Of a stretch of 52,489 nucleotides of DNA, positions 24,045 to 34,524 are shown in pieces. Each line of letters starts with the position of its first letter. Position 1 is the first letter of the stretch. The notes under the pieces were generated by a model. That model did not search any database, was not told the origin of the DNA, and was given only the letters and a program-made list of their open reading frames with translations. The position numbers and the translations under genes are program-made. Location of the stretch: the NCBI RefSeq assembly GCF_000315625.1, contig NW_005434534.1, forward strand, positions 44,488 to 96,976, read 5' to 3'. Source of the DNA: Guillardia theta CCMP2712. Its lineage: Eukaryota > Cryptophyceae > Pyrenomonadales > Geminigeraceae.

Positions 24045-24503
24045 GTACTGCAAAGGCTCCTGAGTCCTTGATCAGATCAAACACTGGTGGATGAAGCTGG
24101 TGATTACCTCGCTTTTCTCGTCTTTCTTTTCGCGCTTATCCTTCTTTGATTTCTTGTCCTGTACCAAAATCAACGATTCAGCAGCCTAAGATCATTCTAG
24201 ATCACTTTATGCTTTCTCTCTTTCTTCTTTGCCTTTTTCTTTTTTTTTGACTTTTTTGACTTTCGATCCTTATCCGAATCAGAGTCCGACTCCGACTCTG
24301 AGCTCGATCCTGACACTGATTTCTTCGATTTCTTTTCTTTCTTGCGTCTCTTCTTGCTGCGTTTCTCTGAGGTCGGCGAGCGACTTGCAAGAAATGATTC
24401 AGATGCAGCCCTCAAAGAGTATCGATTACTCTCTCTTCCGAGTCCGCGACTCCGAGCTTGAATCACTTCCCGAGCTTTCGCTGGGAGGACTAGCGAAGTA
24501 AGT
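24045..24503 (-). CDS. Lys/Ser/Glu-rich protein, C-terminal part (partial model)
   Basis: Minus-strand exons join in phase: SPPSESSGSDSSSESRTRKR, (46-bp intron) SPTSEKRSKKRRKKEKKSKK, an SES(D)-run, KKSKKKKKAKKKERKHK, then after a GTACAG acceptor DKKSKKDKREKKDEKSE and EPLQY, followed by a strong GTAAGTAT donor at about 24045. Composition is typical of the low-complexity tails of nuclear RNA-processing proteins, but no domain is visible and neither end is fixed. If the last donor is not used, the frame continues to SKYFRGVYDSSSDDE. Upstream exons are probably near 24540-24600. Confidence 0.45.
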
Positions 24504-24719
24504 CTACATAAGACAAGGCTTATCAGTACTCACGGACTTCGCCGCTCCCCTTTTTCGTCTTCACGGTGACTCCTTCCTCTCTCTCTGTTTGGTCAGAAAA
24601 AGCGTAAGCTAAAATGTTCAGACGAGATAAAATCATGAAACACTATCCTATCTCCCTCCCTTTGTTCTGATAATCCACACACCCTATCCACCTCTCAACC
24701 CCTTCAAAGCATTCGTCCT

Positions 24720-25130
24720 TCATTCGTCTCTCTCTCTCTCAATCCCACTGCTCTCATGTTTGTTTCACACTCGTCTCAGCCTCAACTCATCTGTCCTTCC
24801 GTTCCCATCGGCGACCATTCCCTCGCTCCCTCGCCTCTTTCTCTTTGCTACCTCGCCCCTCCCCTCGCTCGCCTCCCCTCCTCCCCCTCCTCCCTCCCCT
24901 CCCTCCCCTCGCTCGCTCCCCTCCTCCCCTCGCTCCCTCGCCCCTCCCCTCGCTCCCTCCCCTCCTCCCCTCGCTCTCTTCCACCTTGTCTTCACTTCGT
25001 CATCTTGGTCTCCCGGCATGCGCCCAAGAAGGTCCCTCATCCCCGCACCCCAGCGGGGGGCACTTGGACACACTGCCACCGCCACTTCAAGGCTTGTGAC
25101 TGGTGACTCGGACACCCGTGACTGCCCGTT
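24720..25130. repeat. CCCTC/CGCTCC low-complexity tract
   Basis: Pyrimidine-rich strings (CCCCTCGCTCCC, CCTCCTCCCC) between the Lys/Ser-rich gene and GC island 2. Long Pro/Ser or Gly/Glu/Arg frames here have no exon features. Confidence 0.7.
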
Positions 25131-25134
25131 GGAT

Positions 25135-25450
25135 GGGCGGCCCGGCCCGGCCCGGCCCGGCCCGGTGACCGTCGTGGTGCACTGCGGAAGTCCGAGTCAC
25201 GCGGCCACTGGTTGGACGGCCGGGTGGCCGACCGTACCGGCCGCGTTGGAACTTGGCTGGGCCCGGCGCCGGCGATGGCCGTAGTATCGCGGCGCTCGAC
25301 TCTCGGATCATCCGAGATAATCACTGACTCGTGAGCCGCTCACAGTTCGGAGGCACGGTGACCATCGGATCCGATCCGAGTCGGATCCGATCGGACAGTC
25401 ACCGTCACGGTGGCTCAGTGCGGCGCCCGGAACTGTTACTGATGAGGCCG
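25135..25450. other. GC-rich palindromic island 2
   Basis: Shorter relative of island 1: four CCCGGCCCGG-type repeats, GGCCGGGTGGCC, GTACCGGCCGCG, GATCATCCGAGATAATCACT, then GGATCCGATCCGAGTCGGAT. It abuts the 3' end of the RGLG/copine-like gene rather than a known start. Confidence 0.65.
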
Positions 25451-25507
25451 CCGCCGTATAAGATACTACGGTGGCACGGGTTCTGCTGGTTCTCATTTAT
25501 TATCAAG

Positions 25508-26633
25508 TTACAGATACTTCATCTTTCGAATAATCTTAAATTGCTCTGGTATCTCCATCAATGCGTGCATGGCGAATACAGCATCAGGGTTTCTCCCAGG
25601 AGGAACTCGACTGTCGCAAGAAAAGTCAAAACTTTCCTGTTCAAAGGGATGAGCCACGAGTACCTCATCACTTTTTCAAACGGAACGAACTGAAAGTTGT
25701 CAAATTTCCTGCGTCATGGTTGTCGGTTAGTTAGCCCTTTGAAGATCTGTCTCTGCTGTGGATATACCGTGCAGGCAGCTGATCATCAAACTCTTCCATC
25801 TACACGCATCAAATTTCCAGTCAGCAAGTGCTATGCGCTCTCACGTAAGCCCTCACCATTTCCCAAGGCCCATCACCAACCCCTACAACAATGATGGACA
25901 ATGCATAGCTTGAAGCCTCAACGATGGCATTTTCTGTATCCTTGCGATTTGTGACTTGTCCGTCGGCAATGATGACCAGGATGTGGTAAGCATTCTCTTG
26001 CTTCACTATGGTGATAGCTTCGCGGATGACGGGGCCTAACAAGCATTAGGCACTCGCTCGCTTCCCTCGTCAATGACCGAAATTCGTCGGGCCTGCCAGG
26101 ACGATGCCTGGCGTAATCTCATTGTACCGTGAAAGAACCTGTCATGCTTGAGAATAGGAAGAGTAGAAATGCGAGACCTGCCTCCTCGAAGCCTTGGCAG
26201 GGGCGTTTGTCGGGAAAGAAGGGAAAGCATTGCTTGTCTGTCGTGAAGTTGTCACCGAAACCGTAGGCAGGAATGAGCTTGTCGTCATCAAAGGCCTCCA
26301 GTGTGCGACCAACTACGGAGATAACGCGCTGGTAGGGGTTCAAAGCAGCTGCATCAAGGTGGTGGAGACACCTTCCACCAAAACTCTTTTCGCCTGTCCA
26401 TGTATTGGACTTGGTAAAGTCAATGCCTGCAAGCCCTTCACTCGAAATATCCTCCTCCTCCTCCTCCTCCTCCTCCTACCCAAGATCAAGTTACTGGATT
26501 CCAAACCCACATCTCTCAGCGCTTTCTGCACTTCTTCGATTGAGTTGTAATTGTCAGCGATTGCAAAAAAGCGATCGGGTGGCTGCGTTTTCCTGCTTGT
26601 TGATGCTTCTTTGTGCGAAAAACAATTCCCCAT
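25508..26633 (-). CDS. RGLG/copine-type vWA-domain protein, N-myristoylation signal
   Basis: ATG at 26633 gives MGNCFSHKEASTSRK, an N-myristoylation (Gly2) plus Cys motif, as in plant RGLG and BON/copine relatives. Joined exons follow the copine vWA domain: FFAIADNYNSIEEVQKALRD, IDFTKSNTWTGEKSFGGRCL (MIDAS DFTxSN), NPYQRVISVVGRTLEAFDDD, IPAYGFGDNFTTDKQCFPFF, LSRYNEITPGIVLAGPTNF, PVIREAITIVKQENAYHILV, IIADGQVTNRKDTENAIVEA, LSIIVVGVGDGPWEMMEEFD, FDNFQFVPFEKVM and ALMEIPEQFKIIRK with TAA 25508-25510. No RING finger follows, so it is a copine-type protein without C2 domains and without the RGLG E3 RING. Introns are very short. One at about 26175-26133 starts with GC (GAG|GCAGGT). Likely membrane-attached Ca2+-regulated or scaffold role. 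Confidence 0.85.
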
Positions 26634-27445
26634 CTTCGAGGACCGGCAAGAACAAGTCCCGACAAGACTCTGCCAATCGACTGAGTCAGGCAAGGCTTGA
26701 GAAGTCGGACATGGTTCAAAGACAAACTAAAGACTAAACCTCACAAGAGTTGCATGCCATGGATGATAAGCAATCAGTCAAGGAAACAATGATGGGATAA
26801 TGACAAACAAGAGGACAACATCAAGACACAAGCCCATAGCTGCTCCTTTCTCGCTCCTTGACAAGAGTGTCCCTCATGACAAGAGTGTCCCTCATCTCAG
26901 TTGCCCCGAGCACATTCAGGATCAAGGTACACAACTTTTTGAGTTTTCTATGTTGTTATGTTGTTATAGGTGCCTTCTATTTCAATCTAATTTTAATCTG
27001 AGGCAGCCTCGTCCTAGTAGCTTGCTCTTACCACTTGCCGGGCCCGCCGGCCAGCTCAGCTGAGAGGAGGCAAGAACGTTACACGGAGTACAGTAGTGTT
27101 GGTGTTGACTATAACCGCTCATACGGAATTAGATCGCATGGCTGTCGTGCGGGCTTGTAGTGCGCGTGGCGAGTAGGAGGGAGAGCAAGGAGACAATAAG
27201 AAGAGAAGGAGGAGTTTCAGGCAAGAGATTCTTGGGGAGGGAGGGAGGGAGGGAGGGAGGGAGGGAGGGAGGGAGGGAGGGAGGGAGGGAGGGAGGGAGG
27301 GAGGGAGGGAGGGAGGGAGGGATGTGAGGGAAAGGGAGGAGAGGGGTTGAAATCAAGGTTAGAAGAAGAATTTGTCAATGCAGCGTGCAATCCAGTGAAT
27401 GTCCCTTCATTTTGGTTTTCTTGGTTGTTGATCCATACTTCCAAG
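26634..27445. other. Intergenic with (GGGA)n array
   Basis: No gene seen. A perfect GGGA array of about 21 units lies at 27237-27321. Upstream flank of the RGLG/copine-like gene. Confidence 0.6.
27237..27321. repeat. (GGGA)n microsatellite
   Basis: About 21 perfect GAGG/GGGA units in tandem. Confidence 0.95.
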
Positions 27446-27663
27446 ATGTCGAGGACAACAGACGGATACCTCCGTCTCTCGAACGGGCAACGAGCAGCCT
27501 TTGTCGTGCTAGGTTCACCTTGACTTTCACGGAAAGAAATTCATGACGCGAGCAGGTACATTATTTTCGGTTGTGCTAGTAACTCTGCTTGGAGACGACA
27601 GGCTAGTTTCATATTTCAGTTTACGTTATATCTTACCAATGCTCCAGTGGATATCGTTCCACA

Positions 27664-28140
27664 ATGTCTGCTCGTGGTGTTCAGACAAAGAGAGTGCTTG
27701 AAGGTACTCGCATCATCTTGTTTTGGGTTTAGCAAATTTTCTGAAATATTAGCAGCCTTGCAAAATAGCGTTGAGGCCAAAAGTTTGTTCGGTGAAGCGG
27801 CAGGAGCAGGGTGGACAGGTCACACACATTTCGAGCCCAACCCAGGGGCAGACGTCGGGGTTGCGACGAGGTGAGAAAAGGCGGAATGAAAAAAACGATT
27901 GACGGGCTGCAGCAACTTTCCTGGTGACTACGTGGGAACCTATGGGGGATACACAACGGACTACACAAATGACTTGGAGAGGCGAATGACGATGCACAGG
28001 TAGACAGCCAACTTGTTGTGGACAGAGGTAGCAGTTAAGTCGTTGTCAGGGGCTCAATTGTGGATGCCCAACTCAACCCTGATAGCGCTGATCCCAAGGT
28101 GAAGGGATACCTTGACGAAGCCAACAAGAAATTGGTATGA
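27664..28140 (+). CDS. Small unrecognised protein, about 110 aa, four exons
   Basis: Joined exons read MSARGVQTKRVLE (ATG 27664), then ALQNSVEAKSLFGEAAGAGW and TGHTHFEPNPGADVGVAT, then SNFPGDYVGTYGGYTTDYTN and DLERRMTMHR, and finally GSIVDAQLNPDSADPKVKGY and LDEANKKLV with TGA 28138-28140. All three introns are GT-AG and keep phase, which is strong evidence of a real gene. Tyr/Gly/Thr-rich middle, no signal peptide or TM. The short Tyr/Asn/Pro-rich style recalls small axonemal proteins, but that is only an impression. An upstream frame MSRTTDGYLRLSNGQRAAFV at 27446 may be a first exon. Confidence 0.55.
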
Positions 28141-28367
28141 GCAGCACTCCATTCCACATTCAGGATAATCGTTTCACAGGACATGCCGGGAATTCTCAGC
28201 TTTCCCTGAGCTTTGAACAACTTCACCTTGAATACCAAATTAATGCATCCGAGCAATGCTAAAATAAGCTAGCTTTTTCCGCGGTGTTGCCTGGTCGGAA
28301 CAAGGAAGTGTGTAAGTGACTTCATTGTACACGAGACGATCTTAGGAGAATTAAGTTAAAACGAAAT

Positions 28368-29355
28368 TCAGATATCGTCGATGTCGTCATCTTTGTCTGA
28401 CTCTTCTGATTCCGATTCCCTTTCGTCCTCCTGAATCAAACGTTAGCTTCCCAATGGGACCTCTTATGCAACAAACCTCCTCTCCCCCACTTCCGAATTC
28501 AAAGTTGTCCTCTCCTCCCTCTTCGGTCTCGTTGAGCTTTACTGTTTCGGGAAGCTCATTTGCTGCCTTCAGGGCACGAACTTCATCCGGCATGTACTTG
28601 TCGATGACATCTGCTTTGTTATCCTGGAGAAAAAATTCAAACGGAGTTAACATGTGCATTGACTTCTGCACCTGAAATCCACGAAGACTGATGAGGACGA
28701 TGTCTCCGACTGCGATGCGAACTTTGCGACCCATTTTGCCGCAAATGTGGCACATTCGCTTGACACCATCGAAGCAGTACGCCTCCAACCATGGCCCTCC
28801 ATGCATCTTGAGCACTTGAGCATACTCTACGAATTCAAGTCAGCAGGACGTGATTGGCTGGAAGCAACGAGAGTCAGTCGCACCTTGTCCCTCGTCTGTA
28901 TTCTTGAAATGAAGTTCACGCTTGCCATCACGATCACTTTTGGCGCGTGATCTGTTCTTTCCTCCTTTTCCTGACAAGACCAAAACATGTCAAAATTGGT
29001 TGCATGGAAAATGAAAAATTGATCAGAACTCAATCCAAAATGTTCACTTTTGCGTTGTAATTATTGTTCAAAAACTGAATTCGCCAGAAAACAAACTGCT
29101 TAAATGTTCGAGGCTGTCTCAATGATTCAACACACATGCCACCAATGTATCCAGAACAACTGAAACCACATGTATCCTCCAACTTCATCACGAAACTCAA
29201 CTATTTTAAGGAAGACGTTCATCCCGCAACATACTCATCAATACTGAGGACTGGCACATTCCGTTCTTCTCTTCTCTTCTCTTCTCTTCTCTTCTCTTCT
29301 CTCCTCTTCTCTTCTGTCCTCTCCTCTCCTCTCTCTTACCTTTGTTCTTAGGCAT
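28368..29355 (-). CDS. eIF1A: Translation initiation factor eIF1A
   Basis: Small factor that binds the ribosomal A site and, with eIF1, promotes scanning and start-codon selection. Exons: ATG 29355 MPKNKG, then [20 protein letters not shown] (about 28975-28885), [20 protein letters not shown] to [12 protein letters not shown] (OB fold), [20 protein letters not shown] (after a 48-bp intron), and the acidic tail ending DKDDDIDDI at TGA 28370-28368. The basic N-terminus, OB fold and the family's DIDDI end are all present, so the gene looks intact. Intron 1 carries a TTCTC microsatellite. A TACCCC-rich block lies immediately upstream. Confidence 0.93.
29265..29335. repeat. (TTCTC)n pentanucleotide array in eIF1A intron 1
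   Basis: About 13 units of CTTCT/TTCTC with slight decay, inside the first intron (about 28980-29339). Confidence 0.9.
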
Positions 29356-29379
29356 GATGACGCGCACGCGAGGGAGATG

Positions 29380-29515
29380 GTACCACCCACCCGGGTCCTG
29401 CCCGGTTTTGATACCCCCACCCCTTGAGCCCCATACCACCCATGTACCCCACTTGTCCCATTGCTTTGCGAGGGATACGTGAGCCCCTAACCCCCCAGCC
29501 TGGGCTCAATCGCCG
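29380..29515. promoter_or_regulatory. TACCCC/GGGGTA-rich block upstream of eIF1A
   Basis: Run of words such as GATACCCCCACCCC, CATACCACCCATGTACCCC and CCTAACCCCCC, starting about 25 bp upstream of the eIF1A ATG. Assigned as possible promoter element only because similar blocks precede many genes of this window. Confidence 0.35.
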
Positions 29516-30598
29516 TTGCACCCCACCTTGCACAGAGATTTCAAATGTTAGTGGCAAGTTTGAATTCTATTTCTGGAAATTTATTGTTTACAATTCTTTT
29601 ATAAAATGACAGTAACTTTTAACTAGTAGAGGTGAGAGATGCGTAGCGGAGGGAGGGAGGGAGGGAGAAGATGAGCATGCATAGTGTTTGTATGCATACA
29701 CATGCGTACAAGCAGACTGAAAGGCTACATCGTGAAACTCGATTATTCATATAACATGGGCAGATAGAAGACCCACCGTTGCAAACTATACTACAGCGTG
29801 TGGAAGTTTATACACCTGTTGTGAAAATATAAAGTCGAAGCTGTGTCCGTTGACATGAGACTTTTGGCGACTCATTTTTTCGGCAGAATGTGATAAGCCT
29901 GTTGTTTCACTAGAATTCATTAATGTTCAAATACCAAAGATCACGCAAGCTGGTGAACGCCATCCTGATGAATGCCGCCAAAGTGAAGAAATCTAAACAT
30001 GTATGCTCTTGAAAGTTCTCAGTTTTCACGTTCTAATTGGCTGTACAAACACACCACAATGTTGGACCAGTCGTGGTACCGACTTCATCTATGCTCACAA
30101 TCCTATTTCAAAGGGAACACGTGACACCTCATCGACGGGAGAAGAAGAGATGCATTTTTTACCCCGAGTATGCCATAAACACAATGTTGGGTCTCTGACA
30201 CCATCAGAGCTCGCTTCGTGACCTTCAGATTCATTACCTGAAACCAGGCCAATGTCGGATAAGTTCAAGTAAGTGCATGAAAATCAGTAATCCGATCTCT
30301 CTCTCCTTCTCAGCCTTCTTTCGCTACACCATCCTACCTAGGATACGCACTCACATGAGATCAACACTTAAAGAAATGCTTTGTTGGCTCTGCTTGAATT
30401 CTCCCTCAAACCTCCATTCCCTTCTAGTCACCGGCCTGTCCTCGTCTTGATGTTGTCTCCCTTCCCTGGACTCCATTTGCTATCTCCCCTGGACTCTCCT
30501 CGCCCTTGCTCTGTCTGTCTCTATCTCTGTTTCTATCTCTGTCTCCATCTCTGTCTGTCTGTCTGTCTGCCTGCCTGCCTGCCTGCCTGTCTGTCTGT

Positions 30599-30687
<89 letters not shown>

Positions 30688-31049
30688 TCCTCTGTCTGTC
30701 TGTCTCTCCCTCTGTCTGTCTGTCTGTCTACCCTAGACTCTTCTGAGAGACGACTTGTACCAACAGTGCCGCATAGGCTATAAATGCAATGAGTCATGTT
30801 CACACCTCGATCGGTACATCCATTACCATTTGATCCCTGCCTTGAGGTTGCCTCAAACACCATGTTTCTTGGCGTATAACAACACAATGCTAAATTGATC
30901 ATTTTGTTTGTGCGGGTGTTTCAAGACTGAAAGATTTATTGTCAAATATGAAAGATTCACGATTAAGGAATTACGGATATCTGAGGGAGGAAACATGACA
31001 GCATTTATAAACACCTCATTGAAGACGTACTCGAAGCATCGTGATGCAA
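29516..31049. other. Intergenic, no supported gene
   Basis: AT-rich in its first half. Short frames at 30003-30221 and elsewhere lack exon signals. Contains the TGCC/TGTC array listed separately. Confidence 0.5.
30505..30735. repeat. (CTGT)/(CTGC) tetranucleotide array
   Basis: Compound microsatellite: CTGT blocks at both ends and about 25 CTGC units in the middle; Cys-Leu-Pro frames are artefacts. Confidence 0.95.
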
Positions 31050-31664
31050 TTAGGCTCGCTTCTCCATTCTTGGTTTCCAGCAGTAGATTCTCTGTGACTT
31101 TCGATTCCGATGAGACACATCTTTCTTTGGTTTTGCGATGACACAGATAGAATGCCTAGACAAATTTTCAGGAAGTGCTTTGCGAGCATCATTCTCCATG
31201 GGCACCAGAGGTTCTCTGTCTGAATGCTGATTGCGAAAGACAAGTGGCCACCTCAAGCCTGAAGGAGACTTGTTTAGAGCAGACTTAGAACCAGCTGATT
31301 TCATCTCCTTGATAGACGAATCTTCGTTTTCAAGCTCGTCGTCAGTGGCTGAGAAATCCTTCATTCCCATTTGTGGGCTAACAACTTCGTCAAAGTAGAC
31401 AGATTTGAATTCTTCCCTCAACAATTGCAGTACTCTGTTCTTATCTCGCTTGATTTCAAGGTGATTCAAACCAACAGATGAATTCAGAGATGCTGTCATT
31501 TTGAAGGGAGAGAAGTTCAGAGGATAGCATCCAGCCCGTGGCTGCCTTCTGTTTCCCGTCTGTGTTGAATTCGAATGTTCGATTTGATATGTTCTCATGT
31601 TCGCTTCTCTTCTTTCTCTTTCTAGAACCTCTATAGGTATGAGCTCTGCATGGTCGCCGGTCAT
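31050..31664 (-). CDS. Paralogue 1 of an unrecognised 'YPxxFSP' family
   Basis: Single open frame of 204 codons from ATG 31664 (MTGDHAELIPIEVLERERRE). Residues about 38-95 hold the shared core: NRRQPRAGCYPLNFSPFKMT, then a gap, LNHLEIKRD and LREEFKSVYFDE. The rest is Ser/Lys/Glu-rich and probably disordered. No known domain recognised. An acceptor-like TTGCTTGCAG at about 31728 leaves open an upstream exon. The minus-strand core resembles paralogue 2 also at DNA level (for instance GGGAGAGAAGTT in both). A TACCCC-rich block lies 320-450 bp upstream. Confidence 0.65.
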   Translation of the reverse strand: MTGDHAELIPIEVLERERREANMRTYQIEHSNSTQTGNRRQPRAGCYPLNFSPFKMTASLNSSVGLNHLEIKRDKNRVLQLLREEFKSVYFDEVVSPQMGMKDFSATDDELENEDSSIKEMKSAGSKSALNKSPSGLRWPLVFRNQHSDREPLVPMENDARKALPENLSRHSICVIAKPKKDVSHRNRKSQRIYCWKPRMEKRA

Positions 31665-31979
31665 CGTGATACCACAGCCTTGGATGTGTAAGGGTATTGG
31701 GGCCTCGTGCGAGCGCCTCTTCTGCAAGCAATTTGAAGTAGAGCTGCTGTACAGTTCGATGAAAGCAGCAGCCTAAACAGTGTTGATTAGACGGCAGCTG
31801 CTGGAGCAAGACGAAGTAGCTGACTTGACACGTCTGAAGCAAGGCAGAAGAATGGAGGAGGAGGAAGTCAGAGCAGAGGAGAGGGAGGGGGCAGGTGCTG
31901 ACGGAGAGCAGAGCTGGCGGCAAGGGAGGAGCAGCAGACAGTTGAGGAGGGCGAGGAGTCTTCTTTTTTTTTCAGTTGA

Positions 31980-32110
31980 CCCATCTACCCCCTCTTCCCC
32001 ACGACCCCGAAGGGGGTAGGGTCGTGTGCATCTTGAAATGTTGCACAGTTATGATGGGGTAGGGGTAGTCTCAACTTTATACAAAGTTTAGTTAATTCAC
32101 CCCTCTAATG
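31980..32110. promoter_or_regulatory. TACCCC/GGGGTA-rich block upstream of paralogue 1
   Basis: CCATCTACCCCC, CGAAGGGGGTAGGGTCG (imperfect palindrome with the preceding CGACCCC) and GATGGGGTAGGGGTAG. Function inferred only from recurring position. Confidence 0.35.
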
Positions 32111-33029
32111 CCACCCCTACTTCCATTTCCCTGCTGCCAGATGAGCCCTCAAAACATGCCATCCCCACTCGCTCTCCTCCTCCTCCTCCCCTCGCCTTGT
32201 CCTCAGGCAACGGGGCCCTTCTCCTCCTCTTGCAACATTTCCCCTCCTCTCATCTATCTTCGCCCCCACCCCTTCCTCTTTCCTGGCATGCTCGCAGTTG
32301 CAATCAGACGGGATCACTTCCTATGACAACACTGGATCGAGAGACACTTGTATGAAGTTATCCTAACATTTTCTCACCCTTCATCAATCAACCTTGCAAA
32401 TTAGCACACCGACACAAATCCCATCCCCTCTTCCCCCCTTCCCCCTGACTTTCTCCCTCCCCTGCACTTCCTTCTGCTTGCACTTCCACAAGCTTCCATG
32501 GATTAGAAGGCTGCAATATTCATCTACCCTATTTCTCCTGGCTCTTCTCCTGCCCCCATTACCTCGAGTATTTCTGTGACAGCTCAGTTGCTGACCTATG
32601 AGAAGAGCACACGCAGTTTGTACTTCGTTCTCTCCTGTGTATCCTTACTAGTAGATTCAATCTGCGATTGCGTTGCCGCTCCAAGGCTTGTCTTGCAAGA
32701 GGAGGCTTGTGAACTGACATGAACTTCGCAAGGTACTCTGCTGCTGCTAACTTAGCAACAGGTCGAGGGATTTGGTGAGGTTGAGTCACTTGTCAATTGA
32801 ATCAAGGATTCATTTTGATCTCTCAGTCCTTCAAGAGTCTTCCATGCTGACACAGAACATCAGTTGTCCGATTGTGTTGTAATTTCCGCAATCTGGGCCC
32901 TTCAAGGCTTCGGTTGAATGATTCATTGGCAACCGTAACGACGGTGCTCCGATGATCTGCTGGCCTGGTGCCGCCGCATGCCATGCTTGAATGCCCGCCG
33001 CCGCTCAGATCAGCCAAGTTTCGCCGCAC
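32111..33029. other. Intergenic, CT-rich, no gene seen
   Basis: Pyrimidine-rich to about 32580, then ordinary sequence; no exon chain or repeat recognised. Confidence 0.5.
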
Positions 33030-33490
33030 TGGCGAGTTTCGACAGGCCCTTGAAACGAGTCACTGAGTCGGAGCCGAAGACCCCGGGTGGAGAGTCACGC
33101 GGAGTCAGGCTTGATCTTCGGGAGTCAGCGCATCCTACTAGGCTAGTAGATTCGTGACTGGGTACCGTAGTGTCACTACTGATGACTAGTCGGACGGTGT
33201 GACCGTCCGTCCGGTGCCTTGCCAAGTTGACTGACTCTGAGTACCGCACTGCACGCCCGGTGACTGGCAGTCACTGACTCAGTGAGTGGCACCGTAGCCT
33301 ACTCAGTGGGCCGGGACCCCGCGGGTACTACCGTCCCGTACTAATCGGCGGATCATGGGATGCCGGGCGCCGCGGCGCCGCCGGCCGGGGCCCGGGGCGG
33401 CCGGCCCGCGGCTCAGTGGTTGACAGTGACCAGTGAAACGAGGCTTCAAGGCTTCCGGCGAGAGGAGCGCGCCTCGTGGCGGCACCGGGC
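33030..33490. other. GC-rich palindromic island 3
   Basis: Words include CTACTAGGCTAGTAG, GACGGTGTGACCGTC, GGCAGTCACTGACTCAGTGA, GTACTACCGTCCCGTAC and CGGGCGCCGCGGCGCCG, i.e. many short perfect or near palindromes. It ends about 30 bp before the RPAIN-like ATG, so it likely contains that promoter. Confidence 0.7.
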
Positions 33491-33520
33491 CACCCAACTA
33501 GCTGAGCGAAGAGTAGTACA

Positions 33521-34524
33521 ATGGCGGGAAGGAATGTGAAGGCAAAAGGTCAAGGACGTGAGAAGATGCTGGAAGAACTGCGAGAGAAGTGCAGGAGGAG
33601 ACTGAAAGACGAGAGAAAGAACCTTGTTGACACGCTCAGAGGATTGGCACAAGGCAAGAATGTGCTGGACATGCACCAGGAACAGCTAGAGGCTGTCAGG
33701 GATTTTACGAGAAATCTAATCGAAAGAGTGAAAATGGACGAGGGTGAGTACCAGGCAGGTCAAGAAGACTGCATGTTTTGCTTGACATTTCCTCACACTC
33801 AGGCATAAATGATCAAGAAGTTGGAGCCTTCAAGTCTACAGCGGAAGCCTATCCTTCGCTTTATGATACCATTTCAACTTCACCAGATGCAACTGTGGAA
33901 GAAGGCGATGAAGAAATGCTTACATTCGAAGAGTACATTGACATGATGACTAAGTTGGAAGAAGAGATGATTCTCGATATTCTCGAGACTGGTATGCGAT
34001 CATTAGCAAGATTGAGGTTTAACGAGTTTGCAGAACACAGACAAGCACTCGAATATCTTGGCTATGAGGAAGATGAAGCGTATGATTCCCTTGAAAGTCG
34101 TGGTGACGCGGTGAATTCCATACATGTGTTGATGTTTTGTGGTGATTTTACAATTGACAGGTTGTATGCCCTATCTGCCTCCGCTCAAACATTGAACTAT
34201 TGTCGAACACATTTTTTTGTGCTTGTGGTATGTTTTGCTCTCTGGTTTAATTGCTTTGTTTTGACATCTTTCATGCTTGTTCATTGGAAGGTATGAGATT
34301 ATCTTCCGAAATGGGACAAATATCCTTGGAAGAGCTGAAAGAGAGCATATCCGAGAGCTACGATGAACATAAAGCAATTTGTGAGCAGAAGCCTTCTTTT
34401 TCGATTCAGTCATGTGGAGGTCAAGATATGCTTGTATGATGACGTGAATCAGCGGTTTGAATCTCTAATGATACAACAGGTACTTCAATGCCAGCTTTGT
34501 GAATTCATGAAGATCGTGGTGTAA
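33521..34524 (+). CDS. RPA-interacting protein (RPAIN)-like
   Basis: RPAIN proteins bind replication protein A and help its nuclear import. Joined exons: a basic coiled N-terminus (REKMLEELREKCRRRLKDER, LVDTLRGLAQ), the middle acidic helix exon (MLTFEEYIDMMTKLEEEMIL, EFAEHRQALEYLGYEEDEA), then the C-terminal zinc finger across three exons: VVCPICLRSNIELLSNTFFC-ACG, MRLSSEMGQISLEELKESIS with SYDEHKAICEQKPSF, and VLQCQLCEFMKIVV with TAA 34522-34524. The CxxC, CxCG, H...C, CxxC order and the P.F motif match the RIP C-terminal finger. ATG 33521 is the first in frame and lies just after GC island 3. Located between members of the unknown family; no functional link visible. Confidence 0.8.

Noticed and set aside
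27129-27444. Pro-Ser-Leu repeat protein
   Set aside because: Reading of the (GGGA)n array.
30480-30902. Gln-Ala-Gly-Arg and Cys-Leu-Pro repeat proteins
   Set aside because: Reading of the CTGT/CTGC array.
32117-32579. Small Pro/Leu-rich frames between paralogue 1 and GC island 3
   Set aside because: Pyrimidine-rich sequence without splice signals or motifs.
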